Assembly: GCA_964507445.1 (NCBI GenBank) | Contig: CAZDQF010000021.1 | Span: 1-64,000, forward strand | Direction: 5' to 3' | Source of the DNA: GCA-2683135 sp964507445 | GTDB lineage: Bacteria > Planctomycetota > GCA-002687715 | Length of the DNA: 64,000 bases | Shown here: piece after piece, positions 17,627-25,661 of the stretch | Numbering within the stretch: position 1 is the first letter of the stretch | How the letters are laid out: every line of letters begins with the position of its first letter | Program-made: the position numbers and the translations under genes | The notes under the pieces: generated by a model | Seen by the model: only the letters and a program-made list of their open reading frames with translations | What the model was told of the DNA's origin: nothing | Database searches by the model: none

Positions 17627-18067
17627 CTAACCCCGACCGGCTCCCACCAGGCCCTTCTTGAGGATGATGTTGCCGTACTTGGAGAGGTCGCCGGTCATGA
17701 CCACGGCAAAGGCGGCGTTGGTTCGCCCATAGAAGGCGAACCTCTCCACCCGCTCCACGGCAGGGGTCCCGGGCCGGTGACGGTCGATGAGCTCCCGATA
17801 CCTGGCCTCCACGGCGGGGTCCAGGGAGTCCCCGGGGACCGCCGCCATCATGGCCACGGGGCTGTCCACGTAAGGGTCCAGAGGGAACAGGGGCAGGACC
17901 CCGTCGAGCAGGGAGGGGATGTCCACTCCGTCTGCTCGGATGACCTCGTCGTTGGAGGAGTGCCCGGGGAAGTGGGCGTCGGCGAAGACGATCTCATCCC
18001 CGTGTCCCATGCTGCAGAGGACGGCGAGGAGCTCCGGGCCTACGACTGGCGAGATTCCGTCGAGCAT
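17627..18067 (-). CDS. fucU: RbsD/FucU family sugar mutarotase, probably L-fucose mutarotase
   Basis: 146 residues, the normal length for the family. Characteristic blocks are LCSMGHGDEIVFADAHFPGHS near the N-terminus, with the conserved His and Asp, and RFAFYGRTNAAFAVVMTGD followed by YGNIILKKG at the C-terminus. The enzyme interconverts sugar anomers in the cytoplasm. FucU-type tail residues favour fucose over ribose. It follows a secreted unknown protein with only three bases between stop and start, and ends three bases from the convergent mutL stop. No fucose catabolic genes are adjacent. Confidence 0.9.
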   Translation of the reverse strand: MLDGISPVVGPELLAVLCSMGHGDEIVFADAHFPGHSSNDEVIRADGVDIPSLLDGVLPLFPLDPYVDSPVAMMAAVPGDSLDPAVEARYRELIDRHRPGTPAVERVERFAFYGRTNAAFAVVMTGDLSKYGNIILKKGLVGAGRG

Positions 18068-18070
18068 GGG

Positions 18071-18958
18071 TCAGGGGGTCTTTCCACGAAGGGGTTGGAA
18101 GTCGCTGCGAGACAGCTTGCCGTTGAACGACAGGTTGTCCTTGGCTGGGGCCGGGATGTTCGCCTCCATGACCGTGCGACCGTCCTTCGCGTAGGTCAGG
18201 CGTGTGGGGACTGTCACGTCTCCTACCACGGGGTCCGACAGGGCCTGGTGATAGCCGAAGGCGAACAGCTCGGTCGGGCCGTCCTCGCCCACCGGCCGGA
18301 GCTCGGCCTCGTAGACGTGCCGGTCCTTCTTGCCAATCCGCAGCACCACGGTCGGTTTCCCCTCGCGCCGGACCACCACCTCGTCCACCTTGATGCGGTC
18401 CTTGGGGCGTCGGCTCCTGGGGTCATCCACGTCGAGGTCGGTCTTGCCTAAGGTGACGCCGGTGGCGCCGTCGAGGACGTTGCCGATGAAGAACAGCTGC
18501 ATGAGCTCGCCGGTGCGGCGGATCTCCTCCCGGAGGTTCCGGAGGTCCGCCTGCATGTTCTGGTCATCCGCCATGTTGACCACGGGCTGTCCGCCCTCCA
18601 CCTGGTACCAGAAACGGATGCCGTCCGTGATGTAGTGGGCCGGAGGGTCGTCGCCGATCTCGCTGCGGAACACCCGGTGGTAGCGGATCTTGGAGTCCTT
18701 GCGTTGCCACCATTGCCGGATGAGTCCGGAGCGCCGGGGCGTGGCGTTGCCCTTCTCGTCCTCGTGGAGGGAGACCTTGTAGCTGGCCTCGTAGGAGGTG
18801 ATCACCGGGACCGTGCCGCTCACGTAGCGCCCGTCGTCGAAGCGGGCGGACGGGGTCTGGGTCTTGATGGCGGCGGCGAGGATCTGCCTGGGATCATCGT
18901 CCGGTGCTTGTGGCGAGATCAGGGGCAACAGGGCCAAGATCGTGGTGGTCCACGGCAT
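18071..18958 (-). CDS. Exported protein of unknown function
   Basis: 295 residues from the ATG at 18958, which has GGAG nine bases upstream; a longer frame to 19009 lacks that signal. Residues 1-20 form a signal peptide. The mature part alternates short charged strands (for example YRVFRSEIGDDPPAHYITDGIRFWYQVEGGQ), reminiscent of LolA/LolB-like outer-membrane lipoprotein-sorting folds. No family motif was definite. A SRRPKDRIKVDEVVVRREGK segment and a FNGKLSRSDFQPL tail are also seen. It is co-transcribed with fucU, but no functional link is evident. Confidence 0.72.
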   Translation of the reverse strand: MPWTTTILALLPLISPQAPDDDPRQILAAAIKTQTPSARFDDGRYVSGTVPVITSYEASYKVSLHEDEKGNATPRRSGLIRQWWQRKDSKIRYHRVFRSEIGDDPPAHYITDGIRFWYQVEGGQPVVNMADDQNMQADLRNLREEIRRTGELMQLFFIGNVLDGATGVTLGKTDLDVDDPRSRRPKDRIKVDEVVVRREGKPTVVLRIGKKDRHVYEAELRPVGEDGPTELFAFGYHQALSDPVVGDVTVPTRLTYAKDGRTVMEANIPAPAKDNLSFNGKLSRSDFQPLRGKTP

Positions 18959-19036
18959 GCTGGGTCTCCGAGGGTCCACTATGTGGATACGACCCGAGAG
19001 GCGCAACACCGAGGGGAATCCCGGGTTTGGCTGCGA

Positions 19037-19042
19037 TAGAAT
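19037..19042 (+). promoter_or_regulatory. TAGAAT -10-like element upstream of the M16 pair
   Basis: TAGAAT within GATAGAATCCCGCC, 18 bases ahead of the TTG start at 19061. The same short motif recurs ahead of hisS, holB and the UbiA-family gene. No good -35 is seen here. Confidence 0.35.
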
Positions 19043-19060
19043 CCCGCCCGGAGGCTGTCC

Positions 19061-20353
19061 TTGTCGAACCCCGAACCCGCGTTCTCGACCATACCCCTGG
19101 ATCGTGGTGTGACCCTACACCATCGGCGATCCGATCGCTTCAAGACCGAGCTGGTGCGGGTCTTCCTGCGGGCTCCCGTGGATGAGCGGAGGACGCTTCG
19201 GCACCTGTTCGCCGCGCTCATGACCCGGGGCACCCAGGGGTCGCCCACGCGAAGGGAGCTGGCCATGCGGCTCCAGAACATGTACGGCGCCGGGTACGGC
19301 GTGGCGGCCCAGCGGATCGCCGGTCGGCACGTGCTGGCGCTTCGGTCTTCCACGGCGGCGGGCCGCTTCCTCCCCGGTCGCCCCAACAACCTCGCGGCCA
19401 TGCTCCAGTTCCTGTCCGAGGTGCTCGCCGGCCCGCCGGCGACTCCCCTGGATGACGTCTTCGAGTATGAGCGGAGGAACCTGCTGCGAGAGCTGGCCGC
19501 TCGCCTCAACAACAAGGGGCGCTACGCCCTCGGACGTCTCCACGAGGAGATGTACGCAGGGACACCCCTGGCGGGTCCGGACGTGGGCACGGCGGAGGCG
19601 ATCCAGGAGGCGAGCCTTTCGGATGCGGTGGCGGAGGGGATGCGGACCGTCTCCGAGGGCGAGGTGGACATCTACCTGCTGGCGCCGTGCACCCCTCTGC
19701 AGGCGGAGCGACTGGTGCGGCGACACCTGAAGCTGCAGCCGCGCCGTCGGGAGCGGTTCTCGTCGGTCCCGCTGCGACCTCCGCGTCGCCGGGTGCGCAC
19801 CGTCCGCGAGGCCATGGACGTGGAGCAGGGGAAGCTGCTGCTGGGGTTCCGGCTCGAGGACTGGGGGCCTCGTGAGTCTCCTCATGTCTCCGCCCTGGCG
19901 GACGCCGTGTTCGGCGGCGGCCCCGCCAGCAAGCTGTTCAAGAACGTCCGCGAGAAGCGCTCCCTCTGCTACGACGTCCGCTCCTGGATCGACCAGGTGA
20001 ACGGCTCCGTCGGCGTGCAGGCGGGGATCAAGCCGGAGAACTACGCGGCGGCGTTGAGGGCCATCCGCGCCCAGGTGCGGGACATGGTGCGCGGGAAGAT
20101 CTCCGATGAGGAGGTGGAGCGCGCCCGCCAGGCCATCGAAGGGGGCCTCCGGGCGGTCCCGGACTCCCAGGCGGGGCTGGTGGAGTTCTTCTATCGCAGC
20201 CGGCTGCTGAAGCGGAAGGAGAAGGACCTGGCCGCGGTCCTCCGCGGGGTTCAACGGGCTGCGGCGTCGGACATCCCCGGGCTCTTCGAGAGAGCTCGCC
20301 TGGACACCATCTACTTCCTCGATCAGAAGGAGGCGGACCATGCCGTTGCATGA
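19061..20353 (+). CDS. M16 peptidase family, non-catalytic partner (YmfF-like)
   Basis: 430 residues from a TTG start with GGAGG six bases upstream. It has the M16 two-domain layout but lacks the zinc-binding HxxEH motif; the corresponding region reads HLFAALMTRGTQGSPT. The C-terminal half keeps the REKRSLCYDVRSW block, with the Arg/Tyr pair that contributes to the active site of the partner subunit in other heterodimeric M16 proteases. In Firmicutes such inactive/active pairs are called YmfF and YmfH. This gene overlaps the active subunit by 14 bases, strongly suggesting a heterodimer. The substrate is unknown; cytoplasmic location is likely because there is no signal peptide. Confidence 0.88.
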   Translation: MSNPEPAFSTIPLDRGVTLHHRRSDRFKTELVRVFLRAPVDERRTLRHLFAALMTRGTQGSPTRRELAMRLQNMYGAGYGVAAQRIAGRHVLALRSSTAAGRFLPGRPNNLAAMLQFLSEVLAGPPATPLDDVFEYERRNLLRELAARLNNKGRYALGRLHEEMYAGTPLAGPDVGTAEAIQEASLSDAVAEGMRTVSEGEVDIYLLAPCTPLQAERLVRRHLKLQPRRRERFSSVPLRPPRRRVRTVREAMDVEQGKLLLGFRLEDWGPRESPHVSALADAVFGGGPASKLFKNVREKRSLCYDVRSWIDQVNGSVGVQAGIKPENYAAALRAIRAQVRDMVRGKISDEEVERARQAIEGGLRAVPDSQAGLVEFFYRSRLLKRKEKDLAAVLRGVQRAAASDIPGLFERARLDTIYFLDQKEADHAVA

Positions 20354-21626
20354 GCGCAAGGACCCCCTCTCGAGGGAGACCCTGTTCACCGGTCGCGCTG
20401 CCTGCGGTCTCACCGTCCAGGCGGTCCCCCGTGCGGCCTTCAGCCGCGGCTGTGCGCAGCTGACCCTGGACTACGGCGCGGTGGATCGTCGCTTCACGCC
20501 GCGAGGGTCCTCCAGGGCGGTCTCCGTACCCGCGGGCACCGCCCACTTCCTCGAGCACAAGATGTTCGAGAAGGAGCGCGGGGACCTGTTCGACGAGTTC
20601 TCGTCCATCGGCGCCTCCGCCAACGCCATGACCGGGCACCTGACCACCAGCTACACGTTCTCCACAGCGGACCACTTCCAGGAGTGCCTGGACACCCTCC
20701 TCGAGCTGGTGTTCGAGCCGCACTTCACGGACGCCCTGGTGGAGAAGGAGTTCGGCATCATCGACGAGGAGATCCGCGGTTACGACGACAGCGCCGGCTG
20801 GCGCGCGTACCGCGGAGTGCTGGAGGGGCTCTATCGCCGCCACCCCGTCCGGGATGACATCGCGGGGACCTCCGAGACCATCCGTCGCCTCGACGCCGCC
20901 ATGCTCCGGGCCGTTCATGACGCGTTCTACGTCCCGGCCAACGCAGTGCTCTGCGTGGCGGGGGCCGTGGACCCTGCCGAGGTCGTCGCCCGCGTGGATG
21001 AGCGCATGGGGCGCGCTCCGGATCGCCGTCGTCGGGCCGCGACCCCTGCGGTGGAGGAGCCGGACGCGGTGCGTCGGCGCAGCGCCCGCATCGAGATGCC
21101 CATCGCCATGCCCATCCTCTACATGGGGTTCAAGGGCCCGCCGGCCCGGTCCGGTCTGCACGGGTTCAGGCTGGAGACCTCGGCGTCCATGATGCTGGAC
21201 CTCCTGCTGGGCGAGACGTCGGAGCTGCACGAGGAGTTCTACGCCGAAGGGCTCATCGGCGATGACTTCTCGTGGCATGTGCAGAGCGATCGCTCCATGT
21301 CCTACGTCCTGGTGGGAGGGCAGACGCCGGACCCACGGGAGCTGGAGCGGCGCACGCTCGCGGCGTTGGACGGGGGGTTGTCAGGTCGGCGCACGTCGCC
21401 GGACGTGGAGCGGGTTCAACGTCGGGTCCTGGGTGACCACGTGCGGTTGCTGGATTCCATGGAGGCCCTGTGCGGTCATCTGGCGGACTGCCATCGTTCG
21501 CGACTTGATCCGTTCGCCTTGCCGGACCTCGTGGCGGACATGTCCACGACCCTGATCCGGAAGCACGCCCGTGAGATGCTCGATCCGCAGCGGGTGAGCC
21601 GGGTCACGGTCACGCCGCCGCGATGA
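20340..21626 (+). CDS. M16 peptidase family, catalytic subunit (YmfH-like)
   Basis: 428 residues; ATG 20340 is preceded by GGAGG. The inverted zinc motif HFLEHKMFE (HxxEH) is present near residue 60. The distal glutamate lies in EKEFGIIDEEIRGYDD about 75 residues later, as required for an active M16 metalloprotease. SSIGASANAMTGHLTTSYTF is the substrate-strand region. It should cleave small proteins or peptides inside a closed chamber formed with the preceding subunit. Its stop overlaps miaA by four bases (ATGA). Confidence 0.92.
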   Translation: MPLHERKDPLSRETLFTGRAACGLTVQAVPRAAFSRGCAQLTLDYGAVDRRFTPRGSSRAVSVPAGTAHFLEHKMFEKERGDLFDEFSSIGASANAMTGHLTTSYTFSTADHFQECLDTLLELVFEPHFTDALVEKEFGIIDEEIRGYDDSAGWRAYRGVLEGLYRRHPVRDDIAGTSETIRRLDAAMLRAVHDAFYVPANAVLCVAGAVDPAEVVARVDERMGRAPDRRRRAATPAVEEPDAVRRRSARIEMPIAMPILYMGFKGPPARSGLHGFRLETSASMMLDLLLGETSELHEEFYAEGLIGDDFSWHVQSDRSMSYVLVGGQTPDPRELERRTLAALDGGLSGRRTSPDVERVQRRVLGDHVRLLDSMEALCGHLADCHRSRLDPFALPDLVADMSTTLIRKHAREMLDPQRVSRVTVTPPR

Positions 21627-22564
21627 GCGCCTCGACCACGCCGCTGCTCGTGCTCACCGGGACGACGGCGTCCGGAAAGAACCGGGTCGGCGCTCGCCTG
21701 GCGCGTCGTATCGGCGCCGAGGTGGTCAGCCTCGACAGCATGAAGGTGTATCGAGGCATGGACATCGGCACGGACAAGCCGTCCGAGGAGCTGCGCGGCA
21801 TGGCGCCGCACCACCTGGTCGACATCCTCGAGCCGCACGAGTCCATGAACCTCCGCCGCTTTGTCGATCGAGCCCACGAGGTCATCGATGACATCCGCGG
21901 GCGGGGGCGGCCCCCTCTGGTCGTGGGGGGGACAGCCCTCTACCTGAACGGCCTGGTGCGGGGGGTGTTCCAGGGACCCGAGGCGGACCTGGAGCTGCGA
22001 CGGGAGCTGAGACGGGAGGCGGCGGCTTCCGGGACGGCGGCCCTCCATGGGCGGCTGGCGGAGGTGGACCCGGACGCCGCGGCGCGGATACACGCCAACG
22101 ACTACAAGCGGATCGAGCGGGCGCTGGAGGTGTTCGCGGCCACCGGCAAGCCAATCAGCGACCTCCAGCGGCAGTGGAAGCAGGGGGCTCCCCTGGAGCA
22201 CCGCCTCTGCGTGCTCACCTGGGACCGCGCGGTGCTGGATCGGCGGATCAACGAGCGGGTGGACACCATGATGTCCGGTGGTCTTCTCCAGGAGGTGTCC
22301 GGCGTGCTGGCGCGGGGCGGCTTCGGTCGTGAGTCGTCTCAGGCCCTGGGCTACAGGGAGGCGGTGGCCTGCCTCGCCGGAGAGGCGACGGAGGAGGAGA
22401 CCGCTGACCTCATCAAGCGTCGGACCCGGAGGTTCGCCCGCGGTCAGCTCACCTGGTTCCGGAAGTGGGATCACGCCCAGTGGGTGCATGGCGACGAGGA
22501 TGAGCCGGTGGAGGCCCTCGTGGACCGGGTCCAGGAGAGCTTCGGCCTACCCATCAGTCCATGA
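21623..22564 (+). CDS. miaA: tRNA dimethylallyltransferase
   Basis: 313 residues, normal length. It adds dimethylallyl to A37 of tRNAs reading UNN codons. Family blocks are SLDSMKVYRGMDIGTDKP, HHLVDILEP, VVGGTALYLNGLV, the RIHANDYKRIERALEV segment, and the RTRRFARGQLTWFRK tRNA-binding block. The P-loop reads GTTASGKN: the Ser/Thr that normally follows the lysine and binds magnesium is Asn20. The rest is so typical that the enzyme is probably still functional, or the change is compensated. It is translationally coupled to the M16 catalytic subunit. Confidence 0.94.
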   Translation: MSASTTPLLVLTGTTASGKNRVGARLARRIGAEVVSLDSMKVYRGMDIGTDKPSEELRGMAPHHLVDILEPHESMNLRRFVDRAHEVIDDIRGRGRPPLVVGGTALYLNGLVRGVFQGPEADLELRRELRREAAASGTAALHGRLAEVDPDAAARIHANDYKRIERALEVFAATGKPISDLQRQWKQGAPLEHRLCVLTWDRAVLDRRINERVDTMMSGGLLQEVSGVLARGGFGRESSQALGYREAVACLAGEATEEETADLIKRRTRRFARGQLTWFRKWDHAQWVHGDEDEPVEALVDRVQESFGLPISP

Positions 22565-22568
22565 AGAA

Positions 22569-22594
22569 GGGCGCCGACCGAAAGGCGGGCGCCC
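22569..22594 (+). terminator. Hairpin between convergent miaA and lipoprotein genes
   Basis: Perfect 7-bp arms GGGCGCC / GGCGCCC around a 12-base loop, starting five bases after the miaA stop and followed by a pyrimidine-rich TCATTCTC. It could serve as a terminator for miaA and, being symmetrical, for the convergent gene. Confidence 0.55.
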
Positions 22595-22643
22595 TCATTC
22601 TCGCCGCCGCACGGGGCGGGGCTTGCACGAACCTCAGTCCGAC

Positions 22644-23480
22644 CTAACGGATGTAGGGGTCGTCCCAGTCGAACCCAAAGATGAAGGTGTCGATGGTCTG
22701 GAGGATCGTGGTCTTGTCCCGGCTCATCTGATCCGAGAAGTAGTTGTCGTACGGAGGCAGGTCGCTGTTGGTGGACAGCAGCATGTACTTGAGGCTGTAG
22801 CCCGCGTGCTTGATGTTGCGGAACTGCTGCCCCCAGCGAGCGTTCAGGTACGACCAGCGGGTCCCGTCGCCGGGCACCGGGGTGTGGCTCGCGGTGGTGG
22901 TCGCGTGGACCGGCTGCACGTAGCTGTCCAGGTCCTCAAGGGCGGGACCGACCACGTACCAGAGCGGTCCGGGGTTCTTGCCGCCGGTCATGGTGAACGT
23001 GTGTCCGTCTCCGGCGTCGGAGTAGGTCACGAACGGGAACACCCGGAACGCCGTGACGAAGAGCTTCCACGGCGCGTAGGCGGTGCCGAACGGGGGAGGG
23101 AGCAGCTGGTACGGGTCCGTGAGCCCGAAGGCGAACCCCGGCGTGTCCGCGAGGGTGATGTCCGCCGCGTCCGCTTCGTGCGGCTCGATCCAGGACCCCA
23201 TGGAGTAACCGACGCCCATGGCGCCGCCGACCGCGCCGCCCACCGCACCGGAGGTGGTGCTGAAGGGGCTGGTCACGGTCTCGCCGGTGACGATGTAGGT
23301 GCCGGTGTCCGCGCCCGCGAAGGCGAGAGCAACAGGAGCTGCCGCGTTGGCGGCAGCGGTCCCCGTCGCGGCCGTCACACCGGTACCGTGGTCGTAGACC
23401 GTGTCGTACACATCAGACTGCGCGCAACCGCTGAAGAGCACTGGAAGACCGAGCACCATCAGGGCGAAAGACCGCCTCAT
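22644..23480 (-). CDS. Lipoprotein of unknown function
   Basis: 278 residues from ATG 23480, with GGAGGA just upstream; the frame extends to 23546 without reason. A short basic start and hydrophobic stretch end in LFSGC, a lipobox with Cys19. The next about 80 residues are low-complexity Ala/Gly/Thr/Val, including repeated GGAVGGAMG, followed by a more globular part with many aromatic residues and a final FIFGFDWDDPYIR. The Gly-rich block may cross or lie in a membrane. No family was recognised. It converges on miaA and is divergent from hisS. Confidence 0.75.
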   Translation of the reverse strand: MRRSFALMVLGLPVLFSGCAQSDVYDTVYDHGTGVTAATGTAAANAAAPVALAFAGADTGTYIVTGETVTSPFSTTSGAVGGAVGGAMGVGYSMGSWIEPHEADAADITLADTPGFAFGLTDPYQLLPPPFGTAYAPWKLFVTAFRVFPFVTYSDAGDGHTFTMTGGKNPGPLWYVVGPALEDLDSYVQPVHATTTASHTPVPGDGTRWSYLNARWGQQFRNIKHAGYSLKYMLLSTNSDLPPYDNYFSDQMSRDKTTILQTIDTFIFGFDWDDPYIR

Positions 23481-23646
23481 CCTATTCCTCCAACGTCCCG
23501 TCGCCGGAACGCATCCCGATTGGCGCGACGGACTTGTGCCGCGCATTCCATCGTTTTCCCGGGCTCCTCCATGAGCCCCCGATCATGATCAGAGCGGAAC
23601 AGTACCAGCGGCCAAAAAGGGTGTCAAGTGACCGAAAGCCTGTCCG

Positions 23647-23675
23647 TTGTAGGGGTTTAGGCCCGCTGATAGAAT
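23647..23675 (+). promoter_or_regulatory. Sigma-70-type promoter for hisS
   Basis: TTGTAG, a 17-base spacer, then TAGAAT: four of six and five of six matches to the standard hexamers at ideal spacing. It lies 35 bases ahead of the preferred hisS start. Confidence 0.6.
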
Positions 23676-23710
23676 CCGCCGGGCGGCACTTGAGCCCATG
23701 GGAGATGCCG

Positions 23711-25042
23711 GTGAGCGGGATTGTACAGGCGCGACTCTTCAAGGGGGTCCGGGATGTCCTGCCCGAGGAGCTTCTGGCGCGCAACCAGCTGATGGGGACG
23801 CTGGTTGGGGTCTTCGAGCGCTACGGGTTCGGGCCCCTCGAGACTCCGGCCATGGAGTACCTCGACATCCTCCTCGGCAAGTATGGGGCGGAGGGGGAGA
23901 AGCTCATCTACAAGCTCGCTTACCGTGACGGGGAGACCCTCGCGTTGCGGTACGACCTCACGGTGCCCCTGTCCCGTGTGGTGGCCATGAACCAGGACCT
24001 GCCCATGCCGTTCAAGCGCTGGCAGGTGCAGCCCGTCTGGCGCGCCGACCGCGCCCAACCGGCCCAGGGCCGGTTCCGGGAGTTCATCCAGTGCGACGTC
24101 GACACCGTGGGGACCGCCTCCACGGCGGCGGACGCGGAGAACGTCGCCGTGGTGCATGACGGCATCCGGGCGCTCGGCATCGACGACTTCGTGGTCCGCA
24201 TCAACAACCGCAAGCTGCTCGCGGGCATTCGCGACTGGGCCGGTCTGGCGCCGGAGCGCGAGGCGGATCTGTTCCGCATCGTCGACAAGATGGACAAGAT
24301 CGGCCTGGACGGAGTCCGGGCGGAGTTCGCGGAGTCGGACCTGCCGGCGGAACCGGTCGCCCGGATCCTGGACGTCATGCAGATCAAGGGGACCCCTGAC
24401 GAGGTGCTGTCTCAGGCCACCGCGACCCTGGGAGGCAGCGCCCTCGCGGAGGAAGGGGTCCGGGAGTTGGCGGAGGTGCTGGACGGGGTCGATGCCCTGG
24501 GCGTTGCCCTCGACCGCATGCAGCTCGATCTCTACCTGACCCGCGGCCTCGACTATTACACAGGTCCCATCTACGAGGTGAACCTCACCTCCATCGAGAA
24601 GTTCGGGAGCCTGGCGGGCGGCGGACGGTACGACGACCTGGCGGGCATGTACGGCGGCGCCCAGGTGCCGGCCACCGGCGTGTCCATCGGCCTGTCGCGG
24701 GTGTTGGCGGCGCTGCGCAAGCTGGAGCTGCTGAAGACCCGCAAGACCACCAGCGAGGTGCTGGTGGGGAGGTTGCAGGGCACCCCCGTGGCGGATTGCC
24801 TGAGGTTGTGCTCGGAGTTGCGTGCGGCCGGGGTCCCCTGCGAGGCGTACTACGAAGAGGACCGCCTCAAGAAGCAGTTCCAGCTGGCCGAGCGGAAGGG
24901 GATCCCCCTGATGGTCCTTGCGGGGACCGACGAGCTGGAGGCGGGGACCGTCAACATCAAGGACCTGGCCCAGGGGGAGCAGGTGACGGTGGATCGCGGC
25001 GACCTGGTGTCCCGGGTCACGGCGTTGCTCTCAGGCGCCTGA
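23711..25042 (+). CDS. hisS: Histidyl-tRNA synthetase
   Basis: 443 residues. Two starts are possible: ATG 23705 sits directly against GGGAG, while GTG 23711 has that same GGGAG at a six-base spacing, so GTG is preferred. Class II motifs are clear: RLFKGVRDVLPEE at the N-terminus, motif 2 in WRADRAQPAQGRFREFIQCD, the HisA-type LYLTRGLDYYTGPIYEV block, and GGGRYDDL with the motif 3 region GVSIGLSRVL. The anticodon-binding domain forms the last 95 residues. It charges tRNA-His in the cytoplasm. Its 3' end overlaps the convergent nadD gene by 12 bases, so both stop codons lie within the opposite gene. Confidence 0.95.
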   Translation: MSGIVQARLFKGVRDVLPEELLARNQLMGTLVGVFERYGFGPLETPAMEYLDILLGKYGAEGEKLIYKLAYRDGETLALRYDLTVPLSRVVAMNQDLPMPFKRWQVQPVWRADRAQPAQGRFREFIQCDVDTVGTASTAADAENVAVVHDGIRALGIDDFVVRINNRKLLAGIRDWAGLAPEREADLFRIVDKMDKIGLDGVRAEFAESDLPAEPVARILDVMQIKGTPDEVLSQATATLGGSALAEEGVRELAEVLDGVDALGVALDRMQLDLYLTRGLDYYTGPIYEVNLTSIEKFGSLAGGGRYDDLAGMYGGAQVPATGVSIGLSRVLAALRKLELLKTRKTTSEVLVGRLQGTPVADCLRLCSELRAAGVPCEAYYEEDRLKKQFQLAERKGIPLMVLAGTDELEAGTVNIKDLAQGEQVTVDRGDLVSRVTALLSGA

Positions 25043-25612
25043 TCCTCCGAGCAGCCGCGCCACGGAGCTGGGAACCCAGCCTTCGAGGGGGAGCCCTCGA
25101 GCCCGCCGGTCGCGTATCGCGGACGACGAGATCTCCAGCAGCGGGCAGGGCACGGGCTCTGCCTGCAAACCCGGGGGAGGCCGGGTCGCCTCGTCTTCGG
25201 GCTGCGGCCCCGGTCGACGGACCCAGAGGAACGTCGCCAGCTCGGTCAGGCGCGGGTAGTCGCGCCAGGTCGGCAGGCTCTTCAGCGCGTCGCCGCCGAG
25301 GATGAAGAACAGCTCGTCGTCGGGTAGCTCTCGCCGCAGCTGAGTCAAGGTGTCCACGGTGTAGGAGGGGGCGCCGCGCTCCACCTCCCGGGTGTCCACG
25401 CTGAAGCCCTCGAGGCCTTCGAAGGCGGCCCTGGCGCACGCCACGCGGAGCTCGGAAGGCAGCATCTCTCGCTGTTGCTTGTGGGGGGAGAGGGCGGCGG
25501 GCACGACCAGCACCCCGTCCAGGTGGGCGGCCTCCCGGGCGCACAGGGCCATGATGACGTGCCCGTTGTGGACGGGGTTGAAGCTCCCGCCGAAGACGCC
25601 GATGCGAGCCAT
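25031..25612 (-). CDS. nadD: Nicotinate-nucleotide adenylyltransferase
   Basis: 193 residues starting at ATG 25612; the longer frame to 25975 runs under the divergent gene and adds no family sequence. The nucleotidyltransferase motif GGSFNPVHNGHV is at residues 8-19, and ISSSAIRDRRARG near residue 160 matches the ISSTxIR motif. It makes deamido-NAD from nicotinate mononucleotide and ATP. A short Pro/Glu-rich insert (GPQPEDEATRPPPGLQ) is unusual but lies in a loop region. No clear Shine-Dalgarno was found. It converges on and overlaps hisS and is divergent from an unknown secreted protein gene. Confidence 0.93.
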   Translation of the reverse strand: MARIGVFGGSFNPVHNGHVIMALCAREAAHLDGVLVVPAALSPHKQQREMLPSELRVACARAAFEGLEGFSVDTREVERGAPSYTVDTLTQLRRELPDDELFFILGGDALKSLPTWRDYPRLTELATFLWVRRPGPQPEDEATRPPPGLQAEPVPCPLLEISSSAIRDRRARGLPLEGWVPSSVARLLGGSGA

Positions 25613-25661
25613 GATGCGGTCATGGTAACGGGGTTCCTCCGCCGCCGTGGGACGTCTCGTC

